Translations under genes and position numbers: made by a program | The notes under the pieces: model-generated | What the model saw: only the letters and a program-made list of their open reading frames with translations | The model's database searches: none | What the model was told of the DNA's origin: nothing | Source of the DNA: an uncultured Candidatus Saccharibacteria bacterium | Lineage (GTDB): Bacteria; Patescibacteriota; Saccharimonadia; Saccharimonadales; Saccharimonadaceae | Reading direction: 5' to 3' | Assembly (NCBI GenBank): GCA_948571325.1 | Contig: CAOZKB010000015.1 | Coordinates: 1 to 18,163, forward strand | DNA length: 18,163 bases | In this document: piece after piece, positions 1-6,588 of the stretch | How positions within the stretch are numbered: position 1 is the first letter of the stretch | Layout: each line of letters opens with the position of its first letter

Positions 1-938
1 ACTGGGTAGCTAAGCTTGCAGACGGGAATTGTTGGATGACGCAGAATTTGGCGTTAAATATTGATGCTACCAAAGGCCTAGATCCGGCTACATCAGACCT
101 TAATGGTACCAATTCTGGCTGGACGACTGCTAATCCCGGCGTAGATACGGACGGTATTGTCAAGGTGGCGCCTAGCACTACCACCGCTACGCTTTATCCT
201 CCTAGTACTACTCCGGCGCCCAATACGACAGGCTCGTGGAATTTTAGTAAAAATATGGATAACTCTTGGCTACTTGCCACTCCGGCTAATCAGAATTTCT
301 GTGGAGTGAGCGTTTCTAGTCTTACAGAATGCGCCACAGCCGGCCTTATCGAACTCACCGACGAAACTAAATGGCGTCCCACATATACCGCGCAACCCGG
401 CACTTGGAATGGTGAATCGCAAGAACTTGTCGCTATCCGTCCGGCAACCAATAATCTGTCTGACGGTGGCGAATATGACGCACATTATCTGCTTGGCAAT
501 TATTATCAGTGGAACACTGCCACTGCTGGATCGGGCGGAGAGATTATTGACAAAGATGCACGCGACTCAATTTGTCCAAAAAATTGGAGATTGCCGACTA
601 GTAACGGTACTGCATCCGGTGGTTTTAAGAATCTACTTCAGCGATACGACTTAGAAGATCAGGTTACCGGCATCGTTAATGGCGTTACCTATCACGGTCA
701 TACTGCGCCAATCTATTTCGTGCAGAATGGACACTTGAGCTTTTCTTCAAATTATTATGGCTTAATGTATGCTGGTAGGATCGCCGGGCTTGTCAGTAGC
801 TGGGCAGAAACTTATCGCACCGATGTGCACCAGTTCTATTATTCTGGACTATACTATGATTACATGGGGAATCACAGTCGTAGTAGATATGGTTATGTAC
901 GCCAATGGGCATTCCCAGTTCGTTGCCTCGCCCGCTAA
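1..938 (+). CDS. FISUMP-domain surface protein, 5' end outside the window
   Basis: This is the C-terminal part of a secreted or surface protein with the Fibrobacter succinogenes major paralogous (FISUMP) domain, a family often present as many paralogs in Saccharibacteria. The first ATG inside the window (36) is not the start: the same frame is open to base 3 and reads VAKLADGNCWMTQNL, the typical N-terminal block of this domain, so the gene begins upstream. Visible landmarks are the ADGNCW..QNL block, a Thr/Pro/Ser-rich stretch (around bases 160-230), ICPKNWRLPT (about 570-600), and a C-terminal Tyr/Ser/Asn-rich segment ending FPVRCLAR before TAA at 936-938. The C-terminus of this family is the variable, ligand-facing part in a lectin-like fold (family knowledge). 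Its precise ligand is unknown. A fragment of a paralog lies in the opposite orientation just downstream. Confidence 0.8.
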   Translation, partial: WVAKLADGNCWMTQNLALNIDATKGLDPATSDLNGTNSGWTTANPGVDTDGIVKVAPSTTTATLYPPSTTPAPNTTGSWNFSKNMDNSWLLATPANQNFCGVSVSSLTECATAGLIELTDETKWRPTYTAQPGTWNGESQELVAIRPATNNLSDGGEYDAHYLLGNYYQWNTATAGSGGEIIDKDARDSICPKNWRLPTSNGTASGGFKNLLQRYDLEDQVTGIVNGVTYHGHTAPIYFVQNGHLSFSSNYYGLMYAGRIAGLVSSWAETYRTDVHQFYYSGLYYDYMGNHSRSRYGYVRQWAFPVRCLAR

Positions 939-1011
939 TCTATCCCATCTCCTTATAAAAAGTGCACGAAAACCATCCATCAAATTAACTAGGGGTTTCC
1001 GAAGGTAAAAA

Positions 1012-1132
1012 GCTAGCAAATTGCCTGTTCTAGCGACAATATTCTTAGGCTAACGCGGGTCTGAATCACGCGAGCGTAAGCGAGTCGATGAGGAGAGCGT
1101 TACCTTGTCGCTAGAACAGGCAATTTGCTAGC
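1012..1132. repeat. Perfect 28-bp inverted repeat with 65-nt interior
   Basis: The arms 1012-1039 and 1105-1132 are exact reverse complements over 28 bp. Just inside them, 1048-1056 and 1097-1104 pair again (GGcTAACGC with GCGTTACC, one bulged base), so the transcript could form a hairpin of about 36 bp around a 40-nt loop. On the minus strand the stem is followed by TTTTT (1011-1007), so it could end transcription coming from the FISUMP fragment at 1144-1353. On the plus strand it is followed by a C-rich run (1131-1144) instead. It lies between two FISUMP C-termini pointing at each other. It could be a terminator, a small non-autonomous palindromic element, or a recombination site; the sequence alone does not decide. 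Confidence 0.85.
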
Positions 1133-1143
1133 CCCCCTCCCCC

Positions 1144-1353
1144 CTACAGTACTAGACAGCGGACGGAGAAACCGCGGGCGCGCTTATTGCTATTGGAGGG
1201 GTAGACATTAGCGCCATTGAAATACTGAGCGTAGGCGTTTGAAGCATCAGGGTATGCAGTAGTGGCCCAATAGAAGCTATTGTAGCCTAGATCCCGCGTA
1301 GAGCCATACCATGGGTCGACGTTACCCCCACGGACAAAGGAGAGAGGAGGACG
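1144..1353 (-). pseudogene. FISUMP C-terminal fragment, start missing
   Basis: Reading the minus strand from 1353 to the TAG at 1146-1144 gives 69 uninterrupted codons. They contain the family's C-terminal signature: LSFVRGGNV, then FYWATTAY, NAYAQYF and finally GFSVRCLVL. This matches the layout of the C-terminus of the gene at 1-938 (LSF...FPVRCLAR), but the nucleotide sequence is clearly different, so this is a diverged paralog. An in-frame TAG (1356-1354) and further stops lie immediately upstream. There is no ATG in the frame and no ribosome binding site. It is either the remnant of a deleted gene or a silent C-terminal cassette. The lack of internal stops or frameshifts over 69 codons suggests it was coding recently. 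Confidence 0.75.
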
Positions 1354-1377
1354 CTATCGTTACGATAGTCTTTTTAT
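1354..1377 (+). terminator. Possible terminator hairpin
   Basis: CTATC (1354-1358) pairs with GATAG (1364-1368) around GTTAC, followed on the plus strand by TCTTTTTAT (1369-1377). The orientation suits plus-strand transcription, for which the only candidate gene is the FISUMP gene ending at 938, more than 400 nt away. The stem is short, so confidence is limited. From here to the tRNA at 1551 I see no gene. Confidence 0.4.
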
Positions 1378-1550
1378 AAGTTACCTCCAGTAGCTTAGTG
1401 CGATATTTTGCGACGTTTTCGTTTTAAAAACAAGCAGCAATTCAACAAAAAACCAGTGCAATACTATCGTCAATGCTTGAGTTAGACTCTATTTCACCAA
1501 AAATACCATACCCTACCACATATTTGACATACATACTAAGATATGGCACT

Positions 1551-1625
1551 TGGTGATCTCTGCGGGAGTCGAACCCGCATTGTCGGGATGAAAACCCGAT
1601 GTACTAACCGTTATACTAAGAGACC
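1551..1625 (-). tRNA. tRNA-Glu (anticodon TTC)
   Basis: On the minus strand this 75-nt stretch folds as a cloverleaf. The acceptor stem is GGTCTCT with AGAGATC (one G-U pair). The anticodon stem is TCGGG/CCCGA around the loop TTTTCAT, giving anticodon TTC at 1592-1590. The T arm is GCGGG-TTCGACT-CCCGC. The 3' CCA is encoded (1553-1551). It decodes GAA/GAG and charges with glutamate. It lies 42 nt downstream of the slipin gene on the same strand but has its own promoter. Confidence 0.95.
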
Positions 1626-1635
1626 TTACCCACCC

Positions 1636-1664
1636 ATTATATCAAAAACTCCCTCTTTATGCAA
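1636..1664 (-). promoter_or_regulatory. Promoter of the tRNA-Glu gene
   Basis: On the minus strand, TTGCAT (1664-1659) and TATAAT (1641-1636) are separated by 17 nt. The expected start of transcription is around 1629, four nt before the mature tRNA 5' end at 1625. It overlaps the intergenic space after the slipin stop codon. Confidence 0.7.
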
Positions 1665-1667
1665 CCC

Positions 1668-2414
1668 CTATTTCCGCATCAAGTTAGAAACTTTCTCCGT
1701 CAAATCGGTTGGTAATAAAATCACAGTCTTCTGCGATGGGTCAGTGCTGATTTTTTCTAGCGTCTGCAGAGTACGAATACTCAACCCACCCGGTGTCTGT
1801 GCTAACATATTCGCTGCTTCTGCCACGGCGTTTGCTGCACTTTTTTCGCCCTCGGCTGAGATAATCGCCGCTCGTCGTTCACGCTCAGCCTCCGCCTGCT
1901 TGGCCATGGCGCGCTTCATATCAGCTGGTAACTCAATATTCTGTAGCTTCACGCTTTCAATATCAATCCCCCATTTGTCAGTTTGCGCGTCTACGATCTC
2001 GCGAATTTGTGCGGAAATCTCATCGCGCTTCGACAAAATCTCATCCAAGTCAAAGTTGCCAGTTACGTCGCGCAATGCTGTTTGCGCAAAAGTACTCGTT
2101 GCGTAGCGGTAATTTGTTGTCTCAAGTACGGCTTTTTGTGCGTCAATTACTCGCGCATAAACCACTGCATCAACATTCACCGTTACGTTATCTTTGGTGA
2201 TTACTTCTTGTTTTGGAATATCCATCGGCGTAGTACGCACATCGACTTTTACCATTTTGTCAATATATGGAATAATCACCCGAAATCCCGGATCTAGCGT
2301 ACGTGAATACTTACCCAGGCGTAACACTACTCCGCGCTCGTATTGGTTGATAATGCGAATACCTGGAATTACTACTAATAAAACCAAGATGATTAAAATG
2401 CCTAAAAAGACCAT
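1668..2414 (-). CDS. Slipin/stomatin-like SPFH (band 7) membrane protein
   Basis: The 248-residue protein starts with a hydrophobic membrane anchor (residues 2-19) followed by the SPFH domain with family landmarks: INQYERGVVLRLGKY (about 22-36), DPGFRVIIPYIDK (41-53), a paired-helix region, and the Glu/Ala-rich coiled coil with QAEAERERRAAIISAEGE. Proteins of this family oligomerise on the membrane and scaffold or regulate membrane proteases and microdomains. I see no NfeD partner gene next to it. An upstream in-frame TTG (2429) is possible, but GGGAG (2426-2422) lies 7 nt before the ATG at 2414, so that ATG is the better start. The length fits the short bacterial slipins. The specific partner cannot be told. 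Confidence 0.9.
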   Translation of the reverse strand: MVFLGILIILVLLVVIPGIRIINQYERGVVLRLGKYSRTLDPGFRVIIPYIDKMVKVDVRTTPMDIPKQEVITKDNVTVNVDAVVYARVIDAQKAVLETTNYRYATSTFAQTALRDVTGNFDLDEILSKRDEISAQIREIVDAQTDKWGIDIESVKLQNIELPADMKRAMAKQAEAERERRAAIISAEGEKSAANAVAEAANMLAQTPGGLSIRTLQTLEKISTDPSQKTVILLPTDLTEKVSNLMRK

Positions 2415-2443
2415 AAAATTAACTCCCAATTTATCTTGAGAGC

Positions 2444-2449
2444 ATTATA
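2444..2449 (-). promoter_or_regulatory. Putative -10 box of the slipin gene
   Basis: TATAAT on the minus strand, about 30 nt upstream of the ATG at 2414. No convincing -35 box is seen at the usual distance. This gene has a short leader with a Shine-Dalgarno, unlike the leaderless neighbours. Confidence 0.5.
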
Positions 2450-2473
2450 TCATATCTCATTAGAAAAATCTAC

Positions 2474-2902
2474 CTATAATTTCTGGCATTCCCAATAAAT
2501 ATCCATTCGATAATCATGTGGACCAAATGGTTCCTCTGGAAAATACCTCACGCCAGTTTGGTTCGTATCGCATTTATAATAATCATTATTAAAATCTCTT
2601 GCCGCACCATTATGTTGTGCGTTATCATATAATAGTAATTGTCGCAAATAAGTTGTTGGTACGCCTGGTGATACGTATGTCGCTAATGCTTCAGCCGGAT
2701 TACTACTTTTTCCCAATAATCTCGGGTATAAATAATTTGCATAATATTCATCAGCAATTTTTTCTAAACTTGACTCTGCCTGTAATCTGGGGTCAAAAAA
2801 AGCATCGACTGTCACCACTGTCAACACTGAAAAACTCGACATCACAATAATTATTAACAACAAAAGCTTATCCCAGGCCATTGAATTCTTCGCGAGCTTC
2901 AT
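2474..2902 (-). CDS. Small membrane-anchored protein of unknown function
   Basis: I do not recognise a family. From the ATG at 2902 the protein has 142 residues: a short basic N-terminus, one hydrophobic segment (about residues 11-34, LLLLIIIVMSSFSVLTVV and on), and an extracytoplasmic region of about 105 residues rich in Tyr, Asn and Asp, with two cysteines (in YKCDTN and WECQKL) that could form a disulfide. No lipobox is seen, so it is probably a type II single-pass protein or has an uncleaved signal anchor. An ATG at 2911 is in frame, but it overlaps the proposed -10 box TAAAAT (2915-2910), so a transcript starting at the usual distance would begin at the second ATG. It is divergent from pyk and lies 59 nt upstream of the slipin gene, which suggests they may share a transcript. 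Confidence 0.65.
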   Translation of the reverse strand: MKLAKNSMAWDKLLLLIIIVMSSFSVLTVVTVDAFFDPRLQAESSLEKIADEYYANYLYPRLLGKSSNPAEALATYVSPGVPTTYLRQLLLYDNAQHNGAARDFNNDYYKCDTNQTGVRYFPEEPFGPHDYRMDIYWECQKL

Positions 2903-2909
2903 ATTATTC

Positions 2910-2918
2910 ATTTTAACA
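2910..2918 (-). promoter_or_regulatory. Extended -10 promoter, leaderless type
   Basis: TGT-TAAAAT on the minus strand, seven nt before the ATG at 2902. It has the same spacing as other leaderless-looking starts in the window and excludes the first ATG at 2911 from the transcript. Confidence 0.5.
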
Positions 2919-3030
2919 CAAAAATCCCCCGCAAAACGTTTATGCTAAAATTTACGGATTTAAATTTTTCGAGCCTAAACCCTTCGGACAATACGGATCT
3001 AGCGGAGTGTTTACTAGGGTAGTATATCTG

Positions 3031-3039
3031 TGGTATAAT
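3031..3039 (+). promoter_or_regulatory. Extended -10 promoter of pyk, leaderless type
   Basis: TGG-TATAAT ends six nt before the ATG at 3046, so transcription should begin at or very near the first codon. No Shine-Dalgarno is present. The alternative upstream GTG (3007) would place the -10 box inside the coding region and is rejected. Confidence 0.7.
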
Positions 3040-3045
3040 GAAACA

Positions 3046-4476
3046 ATGAGTGAAATTTTTAAACGTACTAAAACTTTGGCCACCATCGGCCCCGCTACTG
3101 ATAGCGAAGAAATGATTGACAAACTAATTGGCGCTGGTCTTGATAACTGTCGTCTTAATTTTTCTCATGGTTCTTATGAAAAAATGGACGAATTTATTGG
3201 TTGGATTCGTAAAGCTGCCAAAAAACACGGTCGTCACGTTGCTATTGTGCAAGATTTGCAAGGTCCGAAGATTCGCCTTGGCCAAATCAAAGATAATTAC
3301 CTCGAGATTAACGCAGGTGATGATATTATTCTTGATTACGCTCTCAAAGAGCATGACGGTGGATTAACCCTCCCGGTACAATACAACCTTGCCGCAAAGG
3401 TGAAAGTTGGTGATCCTGTCTACATCTTTGACGGTAAAATTCGCACTCACGTACAAGAAATTGTTTCCGACACGGCAATTCGTTTGACGGCCGAAAACAA
3501 AGGTTTCGTCAATAGTAACAAGGGTCTCAATTTACCGGATACTGATTTTGGCGGCGATATCTTTCCAGAGAAAGACATTCGCGATCTCGACTGGGGCGTT
3601 ACGCGCGATTTTGACTATGTGGCAATCTCTTTTATTCAAAAAGCCGAAGATATTATTACTTTCCGTAAAATGCTCGAAGAACGTGGCTCTAACGCCAAAA
3701 TTATTGCCAAAATCGAAACCAAAAATGCTGTTATGGACGATCAACATCTCGAGGAAATCGTCAAAGCTACTGACGCAATTATGGTGGCACGAGGCGATAT
3801 GGGGTATGAAGTTGGCGCTGAAATCGTCCCCATTGTCCAGCGCAAACTTATTCGTATGTGCCGTGAACATGCTAAGATTTGTATCGTTGCTACCCAAACT
3901 ATGGGCACGATGGTTGATAATCCAATGCCAACTCGCGCCGAAGTTAGCGATGTTGCTAATGCTGTGATTCAAGGCGCCGATGTCGTGATGACTTCCGAAG
4001 AAACTGCGATGGGTAAGTATCCGCTCGAGACTATTCAAGAGATGGTTAAGGTAATTAAATATGTCCAAGATCACGCCGAAACTACCGAAATCCCTCAGGC
4101 TCCTCAGGGCGAAAATCCTGACTACGATGCTATTGCTGAGTCTGCCGCTAAGCTCGCCGAGCAACTAGGAGCCGATACTATTATCTGTCAAACCGCTTCT
4201 GGCGCCACTGCTCGCGCTATGGCTGCACAGCGTCCACATTTACCAATTTATTCCGTTACTCCAGATACACGCGTTGCCAACCAACTTTCGTTAGTCTACG
4301 CCAACCGCGCCTACGTGCGTGATTATTCGCCCGAATTCGGGCTTGAGCTCGCTAAGGAGCTCAAAGAGTCGGGCGAGTTAGCACCTAAAGAGGGGCGAGA
4401 CTATGTTGAAGTTGTGCTTGTTTCTGGTGATAAGGATATCATCGGCACCGATACCATTAAGATTCGCCGTATCTAA
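3046..4476 (+). CDS. pyk: Pyruvate kinase
   Basis: Catalyses the last step of glycolysis: phosphoenolpyruvate plus ADP to pyruvate plus ATP, in the cytosol. The 476 residues show the normal order: the barrel start TKTLATIGPAT (8-18), CRLNFSHG (35-42, with the substrate/phosphate-binding Arg36, Asn38, Ser40), DLQGPKIR (70-77), the mobile B domain (about 80-165, ending KGLNLPD), then IIAKIETKNAV with catalytic Lys222, the metal-binding stretch IMVARGDMGYEV (245-256), and NPMPTRAEVSDVANAV. A shortened C-terminal allosteric-type domain follows, with no extra PEP-utiliser domain. VMTSEETAMGKYP replaces the more common VMLSGETAxGxYP, a small departure. Start 3046 is chosen from the adjoining -10 box. 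It is followed by pgk 96 nt downstream. Confidence 0.97.
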   Translation: MSEIFKRTKTLATIGPATDSEEMIDKLIGAGLDNCRLNFSHGSYEKMDEFIGWIRKAAKKHGRHVAIVQDLQGPKIRLGQIKDNYLEINAGDDIILDYALKEHDGGLTLPVQYNLAAKVKVGDPVYIFDGKIRTHVQEIVSDTAIRLTAENKGFVNSNKGLNLPDTDFGGDIFPEKDIRDLDWGVTRDFDYVAISFIQKAEDIITFRKMLEERGSNAKIIAKIETKNAVMDDQHLEEIVKATDAIMVARGDMGYEVGAEIVPIVQRKLIRMCREHAKICIVATQTMGTMVDNPMPTRAEVSDVANAVIQGADVVMTSEETAMGKYPLETIQEMVKVIKYVQDHAETTEIPQAPQGENPDYDAIAESAAKLAEQLGADTIICQTASGATARAMAAQRPHLPIYSVTPDTRVANQLSLVYANRAYVRDYSPEFGLELAKELKESGELAPKEGRDYVEVVLVSGDKDIIGTDTIKIRRI

Positions 4477-4479
4477 TTG

Positions 4480-4506
4480 AATATGTTGGACTACGCCCGA
4501 CATATT
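4480..4506 (+). other. Intergenic hairpin between pyk and pgk
   Basis: AATATGTTGG (4480-4489) pairs with CCGACATATT (4497-4506), 10 bp with one G-U, around a 7-nt loop, starting 4 nt after the pyk stop. No T-run follows, so it is a poor intrinsic terminator; it may protect the pyk mRNA 3' end. Its left arm also contains a TTGGAC (4486-4491) that could serve as a -35 box for pgk. Confidence 0.5.
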
Positions 4507-4524
4507 GATTAAATGGCATAAAAT

Positions 4525-4557
4525 GTATAAGTGTTGTAAAAAATACAACACTTATAC
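4525..4557. promoter_or_regulatory. Palindromic operator candidate upstream of pgk
   Basis: The arms 4525-4538 and 4544-4557 are perfect 14-bp inverted repeats around AAAAA. The core TGTTGTA-N5-TACAACA plus one base (20 nt) recurs exactly upstream of the aldolase gene (8556-8575). It lies just before the pgk Shine-Dalgarno, close to the presumed transcription start (weak -10 candidates at 4509-4514 and 4519-4524). Either a repressor operator at the start site or an mRNA hairpin beside the ribosome binding site would fit. The second copy upstream of another glycolytic gene favours a protein-binding site. Confidence 0.6.
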
Positions 4558-4572
4558 TGTAAAGGAGGTAAG

Positions 4573-5727
4573 ATGTTCCATAAAAAAACTATTCGCGATG
4601 TTGAATTGGCTGATCAAGTTATTCTTTTGCGCGCTGACTATAATGTGCCGCTGGCTACTATTCACGCTGCGGCTGATGAGCTGGCGGAGAATAACGAGCT
4701 AACCAACGCCGGCGAAGTCACTCTGGCCGCTCCGACCAGCGTCGAAATTACTAGTGACTTTCGCATCCGCGCCAGTTTACCTACTTTACAGTATTTATTA
4801 GCTCATGACGTTGCAAAAATCGTTATCATTTCACATCTCGGTCGCCCAAAAGGGAAAGAAGATTCGCTCTCCTTGCGACCAGTTGCTGAACACTTAGCCG
4901 AATTACTGCCAGGACACGTGATTAATTTCGTAGATGAAATTACTGGTCCAGAAGTTGCGGCCGCTGTTGAAGATTTGCCAGAAGGCGGGATTTTACTGCT
5001 AGAGAATCTTCGTTTTGACCCGCGCGAAAAAGCCAATGATGCTGATTTTGCCAGGGAATTAGTTGATTTTAGCGGTGCCCAGCTTTTTGTACAAGATGGC
5101 TTCGCCGTCACGCATCGCGAACAGGCCTCAACTGCCGCCATTACGAAACTTCTACCTTCGGTTGCTGGACTTTTAGTAGAAAAAGAAGTTACGATGCTTA
5201 CGCGGGCCGTCCAAGATCCAGCTCGACCATTTACGGTCGTGATTGGTGGTGCTAAAGTTACTGATAAACAGCCCCTTATTGATAAATTTCTCCCCATCGC
5301 TGACCATCTAGCAGTGGGCGGTAAAATCGCCGCCGACGGCTACACGAGTAATAATCCCAAAATCTACGTAGCCACTGATTTCGACGAAGACGGTGCTGGC
5401 GAAAAACTTGATATCGGCCCCGTTGCTACTACTGAAGTTATCGATTTAGTTCAGCAATCCCAAACCGTACTCTGGAACGGCGTCTTAGGCAAAGTCGAAG
5501 ATGCTGCTTATGCCACCTCATCAACCATTTTGGCAAAATATCTTGGCGAGAACCCAGCAATCACCTCAATCATTTGCGGTGGCGACACGGCTGGCTTTGT
5601 CGAAGGGCTTTGTGCCGAAAATCCCGACTTGCAATTCTCGCTCATCTCCACGGGGGGTGGCGCCGCCCTAGAATTGCTTTCCGGCGGTATGATGCCGGGA
5701 CTCGAAAACCTAGCCGATAAAGATTAA
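4573..5727 (+). CDS. pgk: Phosphoglycerate kinase
   Basis: Transfers phosphate from 1,3-bisphosphoglycerate to ADP, giving ATP and 3-phosphoglycerate in glycolysis. The 384-residue protein has the family motifs in order: LLRADYNVPL (18-27), RIRASLPT (64-71), SHLGRPKG (87-94), LLENLRFDPREKAND (142-156), FVQDGFAVTHREQAST (172-187), the nucleotide-binding GGAKVTDK (225-232), LWNGVLGKVED, GGDTAGFVE, and the C-terminal STGGGAALELLSGGMMPG. Between NVPL and RIRASLPT lie 36 residues where the family usually has about 10, so there is an insertion of roughly 26 residues (about 28-60) in the N-terminal lobe. FVQDGFAVTH also departs from the common NDAFGTAH. A strong Shine-Dalgarno AAAGGAGGT (4561-4569) fixes the start. 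It lies behind a palindrome shared with the aldolase gene. Confidence 0.96.
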   Translation: MFHKKTIRDVELADQVILLRADYNVPLATIHAAADELAENNELTNAGEVTLAAPTSVEITSDFRIRASLPTLQYLLAHDVAKIVIISHLGRPKGKEDSLSLRPVAEHLAELLPGHVINFVDEITGPEVAAAVEDLPEGGILLLENLRFDPREKANDADFARELVDFSGAQLFVQDGFAVTHREQASTAAITKLLPSVAGLLVEKEVTMLTRAVQDPARPFTVVIGGAKVTDKQPLIDKFLPIADHLAVGGKIAADGYTSNNPKIYVATDFDEDGAGEKLDIGPVATTEVIDLVQQSQTVLWNGVLGKVEDAAYATSSTILAKYLGENPAITSIICGGDTAGFVEGLCAENPDLQFSLISTGGGAALELLSGGMMPGLENLADKD

Positions 5728-5751
5728 TCTAAGAGCGTAAATGTTACATTC

Positions 5752-5781
5752 TTGCGAAGTCTCCCCTTGATGTGCTAAAAT
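5752..5781 (+). promoter_or_regulatory. Promoter upstream of rplY
   Basis: TTGCGA (5752-5757), an 18-nt spacer, then TGC-TAAAAT (extended -10, box 5776-5781). The expected start is near 5788, leaving a leader of about 17 nt that carries the Shine-Dalgarno AAGGAG before the ATG at 5805. Confidence 0.55.
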
Positions 5782-5804
5782 ATAACAAACAGAAGGAGTT
5801 TAAA

Positions 5805-6452
5805 ATGGCGAAACAGTTGAATTTACAAAAGCGTGAAAAAACTAGTAAAAAACTTAAGGCTTTGCGTAGTGCCGGACAGATTCCGTCCGTGATTTACGGT
5901 GTTGCTGAGCCGATCTTGGCCGTTTCTGAATACATTATTACCGAGAAGGCTCTACGGGAAGCTGGTTATCACTCGCCGCTCGAGCTTAATATCGACGGTC
6001 AGAAACAGTTGGCAATCGTCAAAGATGTTGCTATTAATCCAGTTAATCGTCGGATTATCAATATTGAGTTTCAAGCGGTCTCTGAAAATGAAGCCGTTGA
6101 GGCGACCGCCCCAGTTAAAATTATTAACTTTGAACAATCTGACGCCGCCAAAAAGCATTTGGTAATCCTGCAAGTCGTCGAAGACGTAGAGGTTAAAGCT
6201 AAGCCTAGTGAGTTGCCGTCCGAGCTTACTTTGGATGCCTCTAAATTGGCCGAGGCTGATGATAAGCTTGCCTTTAGTGACCTCAGATTACCAAAAGGCG
6301 TAGCGCTAGCCGACAAAGAGCAGGATATGTCTGCTGTTATTGCTAACGTTTACGACCCGGCTGCTGAAGCTGAAGCCCGCGAAGCCGAAGATGTTAAGGC
6401 TGATGAAATCAATACTACAGAAGCTGTCACCGAAGCAGAAAAAACCGAGTAG
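5805..6452 (+). CDS. rplY: Ribosomal protein bL25 (CTC/TL5 type)
   Basis: Binds 5S rRNA in the large ribosomal subunit. The 215-residue protein has the N-terminal L25 barrel (LNLQKREKTSKKLKALRSAG, then IPSVIYG, about residues 4-31, extending to about 90) and the additional C-terminal TL5/CTC domain (about 95-185), making it the long form rather than the short E. coli type. It ends in a Glu/Ala-rich acidic tail (about 183-215). Start 5805 is set by the Shine-Dalgarno AAGGAG; an upstream ATG at 5772 lies inside the promoter region and is rejected. It stands downstream of pgk with its own promoter and ends at a hairpin shared with the convergent aldolase gene. Confidence 0.95.
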   Translation: MAKQLNLQKREKTSKKLKALRSAGQIPSVIYGVAEPILAVSEYIITEKALREAGYHSPLELNIDGQKQLAIVKDVAINPVNRRIINIEFQAVSENEAVEATAPVKIINFEQSDAAKKHLVILQVVEDVEVKAKPSELPSELTLDASKLAEADDKLAFSDLRLPKGVALADKEQDMSAVIANVYDPAAEAEAREAEDVKADEINTTEAVTEAEKTE

Positions 6453-6503
6453 TGAGTGCCTGGCTCGTATCGTAGTGTAGATTTAAGGTAGAACGAGCGC
6501 CGA

Positions 6504-6532
6504 GATAACCACCAGCTAATCTGGTGGTTATC
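6504..6532. terminator. Hairpin between convergent rplY and aldolase genes
   Basis: A perfect 12-bp stem, GATAACCACCAG (6504-6515) and CTGGTGGTTATC (6521-6532), around CTAAT. It sits about 50 nt after the rplY stop and about 55 nt after the aldolase stop. Neither side has a long T-run (plus side CTTGCCTTGTTGTC), so termination is likely but not textbook. Confidence 0.6.
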
Positions 6533-6588
6533 GCTTGCCTTGTTGTCTTGGGCTTCTCTTAAAACCCTCAGTCTCCATACGCTTTCTC

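Noticed and set aside
1012..1132. Integron attC site
   Set aside because: The expected RYYYAAC and GTTRRRY core sites are not at the ends of the palindrome, and no integrase or cassette array is seen.
1144..1353. Template repeat of a diversity-generating retroelement for the FISUMP gene
   Set aside because: The segment resembles the C-terminus of the gene at 1-938 only at the protein level. The DNA is not near-identical outside adenines, and no reverse transcriptase is in the window.
1523..1545. TTGACA (1525 area) as a plus-strand promoter
   Set aside because: No acceptable -10 box lies 15-19 nt downstream, and the next feature is a minus-strand tRNA.
1543..2106. 187-codon plus-strand ORF covering the tRNA and the slipin gene
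   Set aside because: It crosses the tRNA and is antisense to a clear SPFH protein.
3532..4164. 210-codon ORF on the minus strand inside pyk
   Set aside because: It is the antisense shadow of the strongly conserved pyruvate kinase frame and has no ribosome binding site.
4329..4364. Palindromes in the 3' part of pyk (GCCCGAATTCGGGC and TTGAGCTC/GAGCTCAA)
   Set aside because: Short, within a conserved gene and explainable by codon choice; no sign of function.
4803..5297. 164-codon ORF on the minus strand inside pgk
   Set aside because: Antisense shadow of pgk; low-complexity Ser/Lys-rich translation without recognisable features.
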